A stretch of 64,000 bases of DNA from Pilasporangium apinafurcum (lineage: Eukaryota > Oomycota > Peronosporomycetes > Pythiales > Pythiaceae), in NCBI GenBank assembly GCA_001600495.1, contig BCKE01000033.1, positions 178,347-242,346 of the forward strand, read 5' to 3'. The position numbers and the translations under genes are program-made. How positions within the stretch are numbered: the stretch's first letter is position 1; every line of letters begins with the position of its first letter. Shown piece by piece: positions 1-8,459 of the stretch. A model generated the notes under the pieces. It was not told where the DNA came from. It saw only the letters and a list, made by a program, of their open reading frames with translations, and made no database searches.

Positions 1-1065
1 GAAAAAAATGAGAAGACCACGTTCCCAGAGCTTCGCTTCAAAAGCAAGTTCGCACGCTCGAACTCGATTGAATTGCGTAGTCGTTCGATCAAGATTGTGA
101 AAAGCGGTGTTAGGTTCCACCCAACTTTTTTTGGTTTCAAGAAAGACGAAGGAATCGAGGTGCGCGAGAAGCTTCCCGAACTCAACTATTCAGTTCGGGT
201 GCGGCGCTCTCGTGAAGGTGAATATCATTTATGCATCCCTCGACACAAGGCATTCCCAATATCAACCTCAAATCGATCATGTGCACTTGATCCAGGAGTA
301 CGCAAGTTCATCACGCTATACGACCCCGACGGCAGGGTGTTATGTGTGGGTGATCCGAACAAAGAGCTCGTGCGGCGCTTTCAACTCATTAACACGTATA
401 AGAGAGAGTTGTCGTTAATGGAGAACGCGATTGAGTCAACTACATGCAAGAAGTCCGTCTGTAATTGCAAGAGATTTTGTAAGACACGGACACGGACTGC
501 GAAGAAGCAAGCACGACAAAGAATACGCACGAGCAAACGTCAGCGTTATCGTCTGCGACGCAAGATTCGATTTCTGTTGAGAAAGGTGTCACNGATGGTC
601 AATGATATGCANCAGAAGCTCTCGCGGTGGCTGAGCGACAATTATCATGAGGTACTGTTACCAACGTTTCAGACAAAAAAAATGTCTGCGAGATATGTAC
701 GTGAGGAAGTTGAAGATNCAACACCAAGAAACTTATGGGAGCCAGAGGAGATGCTGACAGTACGTGGACGCAAGCGCAAGATTTCAAGTCCGACGACGCG
801 GATGATGTTGGCTCAGTCACATTATCAGTTCAGAATGCTCCTAACACAGAAGATGGAGCGCACAGGCGGACACTTGGAAGAAGTCTGTGAGAGATACACG
901 TCCATCTCGTGCTCACGCTGCGGGAAGATCAACAAGAGACTCAGTGAAAGCGAGACATTCAAATGCAAGAAGTGTACGTTTGATCACGATCGTGATGTAA
1001 GTACCGCAAAGAACATCTTCCACAAGAATATCGGCGGATCTATCTTGCGCGAACACTTCGCCTGA
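1..1065 (+). CDS. Fanzor/TnpB-family RNA-guided nuclease, 5' end outside window
   Basis: The frame is open from the first base, so the gene is cut by the left edge; there is no convincing start inside. About 354 codons are visible. The C-terminal half is a RuvC-like nuclease of the TnpB/Fanzor type. The RuvC-I Asp lies in CALDPGVRKFITLYDPDG, the RuvC-II Glu in CERYTSISC, and the RuvC-III Asp in FDHDRDVSTAKNI. A four-Cys zinc ribbon (CSRC, CKKC) lies between the last two. A basic Arg/Lys-rich stretch precedes it. The DPGVR...YDPDG form resembles IS607-type TnpB and Fanzor2 rather than Fanzor1. In this family the protein uses an RNA made from the element end to cleave matching DNA and maintain the transposon; that role is inferred. 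Three ambiguous bases (593, 612, 718) fall inside. No serine recombinase partner is visible; it could lie to the left. Confidence 0.85.
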   Translation, partial: EKNEKTTFPELRFKSKFARSNSIELRSRSIKIVKSGVRFHPTFFGFKKDEGIEVREKLPELNYSVRVRRSREGEYHLCIPRHKAFPISTSNRSCALDPGVRKFITLYDPDGRVLCVGDPNKELVRRFQLINTYKRELSLMENAIESTTCKKSVCNCKRFCKTRTRTAKKQARQRIRTSKRQRYRLRRKIRFLLRKVSXMVNDMXQKLSRWLSDNYHEVLLPTFQTKKMSARYVREEVEDXTPRNLWEPEEMLTVRGRKRKISSPTTRMMLAQSHYQFRMLLTQKMERTGGHLEEVCERYTSISCSRCGKINKRLSESETFKCKKCTFDHDRDVSTAKNIFHKNIGGSILREHFA

Positions 1066-1436
1066 TAAAGCAAAAAAATATCGAAGTCGCCTTCTTCGAG
1101 GAGTCCTGCCAGCTTTACTGGTGTTATAGGCCCAAGAGGGAGTAGGTGTCCGGTACTTTGGTATCTTTGGCATCTATGAGGATCTCCTTAGGCGTTTTGC
1201 TTGCGGTAACACGAAGGAACTGCGAAGGAAGACTCCTGTCACGGAAGTACATAGCACTTTTGTGTCTTCAGCTGCTATATCATCAATACATTGATACTTT
1301 TGTAAATCATATATTGGGGAGATATACAAAGCCTCAAAAATGACCCCACAATTCTCGTATTTTACCGTTGTGGAAGATGTAAATTACGGTAATAAACGAT
1401 CCACGGAGACTTTGGATTGACTCCAATCCCAATTCG
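1066..1436 (+). other. 3' flank of the Fanzor element, possible guide-RNA region
   Basis: No gene of its own is seen. The first 100 bases after the nuclease stop hold small inverted repeats: TCGAAG/CTTCGA at 1081-1099 and CCAG/CTGG soon after. TnpB and Fanzor elements encode their omega RNA across the 3' end of the ORF and the element end, so this is where a guide RNA would be expected. No terminal repeats were found, in keeping with IS607-type elements, so the right boundary of the element is not fixed. The remainder up to 1436 is the upstream region of the next gene. Confidence 0.35.
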
Positions 1437-3425
1437 ATGGAAATGGCCAACAAAATAGACATGACAGGCAGTGGCGATGCTACTGCTGCTGCTCGAGCGT
1501 CTGAGATGAACCAGCCATCAATGCAGACGGACAATAGAAGATTTGGCAGTTGTGACAGTAGTGATTGCCACGTCAGAGCGGACGATTTGCAACTCATGGA
1601 TGACTTTTGCGAATACCTCGAACATCGTGTGCACACCAAGAACATTCCGCTATTACGTCGAATTATGTTGGATTATCTCCATGATCATGACTATACACTG
1701 ACGCATTTCGTGGAATTGGGTGCGAATATCATCGCGATTTTGCCTTTCGATATCAAAAATTCCGCAAAACGCGATCGGGCTGCGCAGTTGTTGACGGCCC
1801 GAACGTGTGAGACCAGCCTCCGTTTGTCGAGTCTGTTTTCGTTCCTGCATACGCGCGTTGCAACACGCAATATCGTCATGCTCAAACGCGTGTTTGTCGA
1901 TTTCATGGGTCATCAGGAGCATACGCTGCAGGAGTTTGTTGCCATAGGCTCGAGCTGCATCAGTATTATCCCTCAAGACCTGTCACCGTCAACGCCGTAT
2001 GGGTTTCGACAGTATTCAAGTTCAGTGCCTTATGTGTTTGACCACCACGTTTACCATCCTCATGTCCTGGTACCATTGTCGATGCATCATCCGCCATATC
2101 AACATGAGCGGTTTCACCACGAGTCTCAGTGCTCTCAAGGTGCCTGCCTGTCTTCGTTTAGTGTCGAAGCCAGAAATTATTCGATCCCGATCTCCTCCGA
2201 TATGGTATCAGTAGCTCCAATAGATAAGCACACCAAAACCGTCTCAGCTCATATGAATCCACCAAGTCGTAGCCAACAGCAGCCAGGCGGAACAGCTTCT
2301 CGTTCGATGAACCAGCAGGTGGAAAGAACACCGGAATCCACGGATGAAGCACCGAAGAAGCGATGTGAACAGAACTCAAAGCAGTTGGAAGATAAACAGG
2401 CCGTGCAATCTGTAAGTTTAGATAAGGAAGTGGAACATGAGAAAACGAAGACTACCTCCCGAACAAAACCCAAAAAGTCCAGTCATTTTGTAGGTAATCC
2501 CAACTCCAGTACTTCAGCACCATTTGTGAAAAAATCACGGCGTGATCAATTTCCGCGGTGGAAACAAGAGGTGAAGGATAAATTGATGCAATACGAGGCG
2601 TGCGAACCCTGGAAAGTGATCTTCAATGATTTACCAATCCCATTTGATGAAAACAAAGCGCCATATATCGCCAAGAAGCTTCGTGTTTTCTGGAAAATGC
2701 ATGGTCATGCCGTGTGGGAACGTAATTTTTGGGCGCCGCTGGTGCGATGGATCCACCTAGAAGAGTTCAACGCGCGGAGACAACGGCAGCGTCAAGCGAT
2801 GGTGCATTTCATGGCAATTATTCGTGCCGTTTACAATAGATTTGGTGCTGAGCTATTTGTGAAACTAGACAAGCAGCGCCACCCTGGGTGGTGGTATCGT
2901 GGAACGATTTTGGATATTAGCGCGTACTGGAAGCTCGTTGGTCCTGAGAAATGCTGGAAGTTTGTGAACGAACAAGCATATCGCCGATTTCCAGACTGTG
3001 GTCATGAGTTGCCTCTGGAGACCCCGAACGCGAGGGTTTTGAGAATGAAAAAACTGAGAAATACGAGCATCTCGATGTGGCTTGAGGATGGAATAGAGCG
3101 CTCTGAAATTCTGGAGGAGATGCTGTATGTTCAACAACTGCAGGAGTGTGGCATAACCAAGCAGATTGTGGGTGGCAAACGCAGCGTGGAATCTGTGGAA
3201 TCTACTGCGTTCAAATCGATGCCATCAGCCATGACTGAAGAGAACCCAAATATCCAGACTCAGCAACGGAAGAAACAGCGCCCCGAGGTATCGGATGGTA
3301 TAACAGACAAGACGGCAGAGAAACAGGACGAGTTATGTCAACAGAAAGATGTTGATATCTTCCAAGGGGATGAAAACAAGGCACCGCCTCTGTCGGCGGA
3401 TGAGCTCTTTTCTCAAATGAGCTAA
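1437..3425 (+). CDS. Unknown 662-residue protein with an internal duplication
   Basis: I do not recognise a family. The N-terminal part holds two related segments of about 54 residues (roughly 50-103 and 120-173), each with a pattern like FxxYLxxRVxTxNIxxLxR followed by HTLxxFVxxG and an IxPxDI-like end; these look like an old internal duplication of a small helical domain. A low-complexity middle (about 190-375) is rich in Ser, His, Gln, Lys and Glu. A second globular block (about 385-560) is rich in Trp, Arg and Lys, with WKQEVKDKL and WKMHGHAVWERNFWAPLVRW, and suggests a helical, perhaps nucleic-acid or histone-binding, module. The C terminus is acidic and Gln-rich. The TAA at 3423-3425 is followed in frame by 41 coding-looking codons (see next entry). 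The ATG at 1437 is the first of the long frame. Confidence 0.6.
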   Translation: MEMANKIDMTGSGDATAAARASEMNQPSMQTDNRRFGSCDSSDCHVRADDLQLMDDFCEYLEHRVHTKNIPLLRRIMLDYLHDHDYTLTHFVELGANIIAILPFDIKNSAKRDRAAQLLTARTCETSLRLSSLFSFLHTRVATRNIVMLKRVFVDFMGHQEHTLQEFVAIGSSCISIIPQDLSPSTPYGFRQYSSSVPYVFDHHVYHPHVLVPLSMHHPPYQHERFHHESQCSQGACLSSFSVEARNYSIPISSDMVSVAPIDKHTKTVSAHMNPPSRSQQQPGGTASRSMNQQVERTPESTDEAPKKRCEQNSKQLEDKQAVQSVSLDKEVEHEKTKTTSRTKPKKSSHFVGNPNSSTSAPFVKKSRRDQFPRWKQEVKDKLMQYEACEPWKVIFNDLPIPFDENKAPYIAKKLRVFWKMHGHAVWERNFWAPLVRWIHLEEFNARRQRQRQAMVHFMAIIRAVYNRFGAELFVKLDKQRHPGWWYRGTILDISAYWKLVGPEKCWKFVNEQAYRRFPDCGHELPLETPNARVLRMKKLRNTSISMWLEDGIERSEILEEMLYVQQLQECGITKQIVGGKRSVESVESTAFKSMPSAMTEENPNIQTQQRKKQRPEVSDGITDKTAEKQDELCQQKDVDIFQGDENKAPPLSADELFSQMS

Positions 3426-3551
3426 GTGTATGATGAAGATGCCAGGAAGGAGCTGTCCAAGAAAATGCAAGATGTTGCCAACCGCGTGGGGATAGCGACT
3501 GGAATGAAGCAGCTGAAGGAGTGCTCGTTGAATTCTGAGGTGTCGGTTTAG
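3426..3551 (+). other. In-frame extension after the stop of the 1437 gene
   Basis: Directly after the TAA the same frame stays open for 41 codons to a TAG at 3549-3551. The residues are charged and helix-forming (for example DARKELSKKMQDVANRVGIA), unlike random translated DNA. This may be a readthrough extension, a terminal exon joined by an unrecognised intron, or coding sequence cut off by a recent nonsense change. There is no good GT-AG pair that removes only the stop. Confidence 0.35.
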
Positions 3552-3611
3552 TTTTAAACAAAGCAGGATGAATGGTGAAGGTGATGTTCGTGTGCAAAGT
3601 GGTGATAAGTT

Positions 3612-3776
3612 ATGAGTGAAGCGAGTAGAAAGTCCAAATGCGTGTATCCGTTCGATGTAAATAATGTGAATGAGTACATGGCGCAAGTATGCTCTGGAAC
3701 AATCAAGTTCAGCACGTTCTTAGTTATTCTTTGTATTGGTATCTTTTCGTGGATCCTGAAGAGTCACGAAGAATGA
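3612..3776 (+). CDS. Small single-pass membrane protein (54 aa), hypothetical
   Basis: An ATG-started frame of 54 codons encodes a charged N terminus, the segment YPFDVNNVNEYMAQ, then one clear hydrophobic helix (about residues 31-49, containing FLVILCIGIFSW) and a short polar tail KSHEE. This is the layout of a tail-anchored or small organelle-membrane protein. It begins 60 bases after the post-stop extension of the upstream gene and ends 22 bases before the next ATG. I do not know the family. It could be a chance ORF, but the membrane-protein architecture and the tight spacing argue for a gene. Confidence 0.4.
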   Translation: MSEASRKSKCVYPFDVNNVNEYMAQVCSGTIKFSTFLVILCIGIFSWILKSHEE

Positions 3777-3798
3777 ATATGACTCTTAGCATGAACAG

Positions 3799-4749
3799 AT
3801 GGATGTCGACACAGCATTTCCTGCTCTAAACCGAGCGAAACAGCGCTTTTTACTACGAAAAGAAGGACGAAAGCAGCCCTATTGTGCAGTTGCCAAGAAA
3901 AATCCTGTCAAGAATGAAGATTGTTTACCTGCAACATCCACTTCACCAGCCTCAAGCACGCGTATACAGAGCAGCGCAGCCGATGGTATCCTACAGGCCA
4001 TTTATGTTCATTTGAATGAGGATTTGAAGCTCCTGAACGAGGAGCTGCACGTGATGCGACAGTCTGTGAAAAGAGAATTGAAGGCTGTAGTTGTGGAAAC
4101 GGATCGATTTGCCTCCGTGGTTATGAATAGCTGTCAAAGTGAACTGGTGCGGCTTTCCAATGGCCAGTCATTCGATCGAATTCATACCAAGCGGCGACAA
4201 AAGACGATACGCGTGCGACGACTGAGGCATCCAATGAAGATCATTATCGCTGCTCAACACGCAAAAAAACCATTTCCTTCTGGTAAGGCATCAAAACTCG
4301 CTCAGCCATTGTGCAAAACTATCCAACAAGCCAAAATTTCTCCTCTAATGCAGCGCGAAGTCGGTGCTTATGTTATCCAGTCTCACTTTCGAAGGTATCT
4401 CTATGGCCGGTTGTATAGAAGAGGGAGCGAGCACTTCCTCCACGTCAAACAGTTCACTTTTCGTTATTGTCTCAGCTATCGTTGGTATCAATGGCGAAGA
4501 TTCGTCGCGATAAAGCGGCGACGACGGCTGCGCTGGACAAAAAAGTCGATGATATTGCAACGTGATTGTCACGAATGGAGCGCCAGCAGAGCCGAACAAG
4601 TGCGACTGACTGATGGGAAGTACGCTGTGGCGAAAGAATACCATAATGGGAAACTGATGGCCCAAGCTTTCTGTGGTTGGATTTCGGGGGTCGTCAGCAA
4701 AGCTAAAGCCACAGAAATCTCTGCTCTACATGTGTATGAACAGATATAA
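3799..4749 (+). CDS. Unknown basic protein with an IQ-like motif (316 aa)
   Basis: The product is unrecognised. It is strongly basic. Residues about 60-115 form a possible coiled coil (ILQAIYVHLNEDLKLLNEEL). An IQ-like calmodulin-binding pattern, VIQSHFRRYLYGRLYRRG, lies at about 190-208, followed by a Trp/Arg-rich stretch (YRWYQWRRFVAIKRRRRLRW). This suggests a cytoskeletal or basal-body type protein, but that is inference. The TAA at 4747-4749 is followed in frame by 55 coding-looking codons. The ATG at 3799 opens the frame just after the small membrane-protein ORF. Confidence 0.5.
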   Translation: MDVDTAFPALNRAKQRFLLRKEGRKQPYCAVAKKNPVKNEDCLPATSTSPASSTRIQSSAADGILQAIYVHLNEDLKLLNEELHVMRQSVKRELKAVVVETDRFASVVMNSCQSELVRLSNGQSFDRIHTKRRQKTIRVRRLRHPMKIIIAAQHAKKPFPSGKASKLAQPLCKTIQQAKISPLMQREVGAYVIQSHFRRYLYGRLYRRGSEHFLHVKQFTFRYCLSYRWYQWRRFVAIKRRRRLRWTKKSMILQRDCHEWSASRAEQVRLTDGKYAVAKEYHNGKLMAQAFCGWISGVVSKAKATEISALHVYEQI

Positions 4750-4917
4750 CACAATTGCATTGAGGAGAAACAGGAAGTAGATGATGACGAAGTATCAATG
4801 CTGGGGAATTACATGGCGAATGACTACAATATTTGCACCGTTGAAGATTTACCATGTAAAAACAACGTTCGAGGATCTCAGCCCAGTGTAAGTTATGCTT
4901 CTATGGTGTCGATGTAA
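4750..4917 (+). other. In-frame extension after the stop of the 3799 gene
   Basis: The frame continues past TAA for 55 codons to a second TAA at 4915-4917. It is acidic and coding-like (IEEKQEVDDDEVSMLGNYMA). A potential 33-base GT-AG intron (4732-4764) would remove the stop and keep the frame, but that is shorter than usual oomycete introns. The neighbouring 1437 gene shows the same arrangement. Confidence 0.35.
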
Positions 4918-4986
4918 CAGCATTGTCTGCTGGTGGCAGTTGTGTCTGGCGACTCAGATACTTTGGTCGCCTCTTCCTTTCAGAGC

Positions 4987-5390
4987 CTACCTTGTGAGGC
5001 GAGCTATGTTGATTGAAGAGTTGACATCTTGGTTCCATAGCCTATGACGCTGTTGGCACAGCAATAGACCGTATGCAAGTCGGAGTTGACTGTCTTCGTC
5101 AGTCTTTTTGGTGTTAGGGTCCAGCTTGACACAAAACTTCTCGTACTTGGCACCCTCGACTTGGTAGTGAGAGCACTGAAAGCTGGTCTTGACCCTTTTT
5201 TAGTACGGTAGGTTGGGGTCGGGGGGCCTGACCCCGAACTCCATCCGACTATATCCCTGTGTTAGATTTTTATTTTCGATGGATTTACGCACTGCCGGAG
5301 ATCTCGGCTACCAGAAAGTACATGGCCGATCGCTTGGTGTTGCGTTGGTGCTCGATGCGCCGCCACACGTAGTAGAGCTTGGTTATTCCT
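4987..5390 (-). mobile_element. Fanzor relic (Fanzor1-like C-terminal part)
   Basis: Read on the minus strand, the segment ending at 4987 encodes AYGLLLCQQRHRLWNQDVNS followed by SINIARL. This is the RuvC-III and zinc-ribbon end of Fanzor proteins (family pattern LWNRDVNAxxNI). Before it come KTSFQCSHYQVEGAKYEKF, matching the TSxxCS...HxEL region, and KLYYVWRRIEHQRNTK, matching the WRRxxY helix. Expected Cys and Glu residues are altered and stops interrupt the frame, so it is decayed. The upstream half was not recognised beyond about 5390. It differs from the copy at the left edge and is closer to the one at 17-18 kb. Confidence 0.6.
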
Positions 5391-5994
5391 CAAGCCACTG
5401 ATAGCCAGCACCTCTTGGTGGAGACAGAGTGCACGCAAACCAACGTCTTATATCATATATCAGTTCGAAGCTCAACGCCAACAACCAGGGGTCTGGTCCC
5501 CTGGGCGTTTGAAATCTTCAACGGGGTAAATACACACTCCGAAGCACAACCCCAATTTTTGAGCTATCATTCAATCCCTACTGGAAGGAAACTCGCGCAT
5601 TCACAGCACCGTATCAGTCATATATAGGTTCCGATTGGACATGGACACGTCGGGATATTATTTCATAGAGATTTCGAGTCAAACGAAGGAAATAGAAGAT
5701 GCTGATCGTTGAGTTATATGAATGCGACGTCTCGATGGTCAAAATGGGCATGATGAGCGTCAGTAGCTGTTCCTTTGGATGGGAGGTTATTAGGCGCGCG
5801 GCGAATTTTGACAACAAGGCGTAGGCAACCGACATTAGTCAGTGAAGGAAGCAATGATGGCACTCAGCCCTTTTATAGTCCATGAATAAACTTCAACAAG
5901 CGTTATTTACGACTTGTGACCTTTCAAGATCCATTTACAATCATGCCTCTTTCATTCACAAGCACAAACTCGTTGACCAAAGAACAAGTCCAGC
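5391..5994. other. Gap between Fanzor relic and next gene
   Basis: No gene is supported here. Short open frames on both strands lack family features. The segment may hold eroded upstream parts of the Fanzor relic, and its right end serves as the upstream region of the gene at 5995. Confidence 0.3.
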
Positions 5995-8427
5995 ATGTCG
6001 TCTGACGAGGGCAGCGATGCGTCTTCATACAATTCAGAGGTATACGGAGACGTTGCACGCAGTGGATTCACGCGGATGTACGTGCTCACGTACTCTGCAC
6101 TGTCGCCACTGGATCAGACAAACGATTTTCGAAGCGAGTCTGTTGACGATGACGAAGAGGAAAGTGACCGAGAATCTAAGGACGAGGACAGTCGAAACAA
6201 CGAAATGAACCGCGAAAAAGAGCGCTACCAGCTTTTTTATGGCAGTGGGAGCCACTATTTCTACGGTGACATTCCACTTCCAGAAGCGATACAAAGCTCC
6301 AAGTCTCGTTCTGATGATCAAGAAGATGGCGAAGATAGATCGCATCCACCCAAGCACGATGTCTCTATCGGCGATCTGCCTGTATTGCTTCCACACTTCA
6401 GGGAACAGCAGAACACGTTAGCCACGGTGGAAAGTGTGCGGGAGTTTCGAGCTGAACTGCGTGATGTGATCTACCAAATGGAAGAAGTGGGTGAGTTCAT
6501 GGTCGAAGAGCTAAGTAAGGACAAGATAATTGCTCGCATTGAACAAGGATCGAAGGAAATGCATTGGATGGTATCACCAACAAATCCGACGTTCTTTGAA
6601 CTTCAGACTTTTACACGCACAAATGAAGGTTTTATCAAAGCCGGAGTCGTACTTATCGTCATGAAATTGGTCGTGCGTGGCGTGTTGTTGGATGTCATTT
6701 ACCGCAACAACTCGTACTTTGTAACACTACGCGAGAATGCGGAGGAACTGGCACTCGAGGATACGTACGTCCCCAACGGTAGGTTTGTTTCTTACTCATT
6801 TTCAGATTGTTGCTGAAAGGATATACTACTTGCTGGTTCTTTTTGTATGCAGTCTCGTGTTTTGGTCCGTGCTTCTTGGTTCGACGATACAGGTATTAAG
6901 AAATCCTCATTTGCTGCTTATTACTTGGCTGAAGCCGCTCTGACTCCTCTGCGCCATCTCTTCCAATTTTGTTATTGTGATGCAAACAGTGATGCGGATT
7001 TGAAGAAACTATTACTGTGGTGCACTCTACCACTTTCCTCTACAGACTTAGCAGTTGAAGACAAATCTTCATATGCAAATTTCCATCCCCAAGATCGAAC
7101 ACCACTCCCAGCATCTTCCTCCAAAGTAAAGCCGTCATCGCATGGGGAATTCGCTATCCTCAATGCAAATGATTCTCAATTGTACTGCTTACTTCCATCC
7201 CAATCTCATTCCAACCCGGCTTCTCTCAGAAAAAATAAACAAAATACCCAAGACAAGCAGGCTAAACGCAGTGAAAGTGACGATGAGGGTCAAGAAGATG
7301 AATGTTCCAACCACATCGTGATCTTTCAGTTCAATCAGTATATTTACCACGGCCAAGTGGACATGAAGATATCGACCATGAACGATCTCGCAAAGCTCAC
7401 CGCTGTTGGATTCCCGTCACTGCGAGCTCAGGCGCACAAACTCGCTTTCTATGGTGAATACGATGACTTACCTCCATATTCTCGAAGCTTCCACGCAGAC
7501 CGAACAGCAGATGACGAATGTGGAGACAACATCCACCAGTTTGTCGCCATTCGCCATCGGTTCCAGGAACTCGCCACCACGCTGTTAGATTTGATGATGG
7601 CTTCGCAGACGTGGATCTCGGAGTTTGTCAAGGAAGCTGAAGCAATTGGCGCTGATGACAACGATCGATCAGGTTTACCGCCTGGGTGGTTGGCTAAGCA
7701 TCTAACAGCGTGGTTGGAAAATGACGATGGTTCAGAAGCATTTTTCGAGCTGGAACTTGGCAGTGACGCAGTCTTTCATGACTGTTTCCCATCGGGAACA
7801 AAAAACCAAGACGTGGAGCTACTGGTCTGGAAAGGGATGGTGAACGACGTGTTGATGGTTGTTGTGTATCGCCTCGAGAGCTTCTGTATGATGCTTCGCC
7901 CAGTACCATCGGAGGGCGATTTGACGGCCATCAATGACGCTACAGCACTCTTTGGTGCTCTCCCACCCATGCAGAGCAAAGGTCGCGGGTATTTGGTGCG
8001 TCAATATCCAGCGCATCTGCCCCGTCCCAGTCAGGAATGGCTGGCAAACGCCAAGCTCTTGCTCTGGCAGACAAATGTGAGTCTGGAGCGTGAAGAAATG
8101 GAGGAAAATGAAGTGAAGCACTCGAGTCAGCGTGTTGTATGTGCTGATTGGTTTGAAGAGAAAGAGCCATCAAGTCAATCGGCAGATGCAAAGAACCAAC
8201 CAATTGCCTTGCGGATGGACAAGAAGGGTGTGGAAGTTCGGCATGTAGAACTTCCAACTGCTGAAGAGAAGAAGACAACAGATTTGAATGATTTTTATGA
8301 TGAACCATCGAAAAAAGGTCCAAGTCCCGATAAAATTGCGCGGCGTCATCATGTGCCACCACTATCTGCTACCAAAAAATCTACGATCCCTGCGCCGTGG
8401 GATTTAAAAACTGGAAAGCCACTTTAG
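5995..8427 (+). CDS. Unknown acidic protein, probably one intron
   Basis: The family is not recognised. Exon 1 starts at ATG 5995 and encodes an acidic Ser/Asp/Glu-rich leader (DDDEEESDRESKDEDS), then a globular region. The second long frame runs to 8427. The two frames share phase and are joined by an intron with a canonical GTAGGT donor at 6779. The acceptor that keeps phase is at 6891-6892; the better-looking CAG at 6850-6852 does not keep it, so the junction is uncertain. Two blocks look related: VLLDVIYRNNSYFVTLRENA in the first part, with RVLVRASW, and VLMVVVYRLESFCMMLRPVP with GYLVRQYP in the second. This suggests an internal domain duplication. The C terminus is polar and Lys-rich. 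The gene is convergent with the next one; only 32 bases separate the stops. Confidence 0.5.
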
Positions 8428-8459
8428 AGATTCTACTAGTTGCCCGATAATCAATGTAT

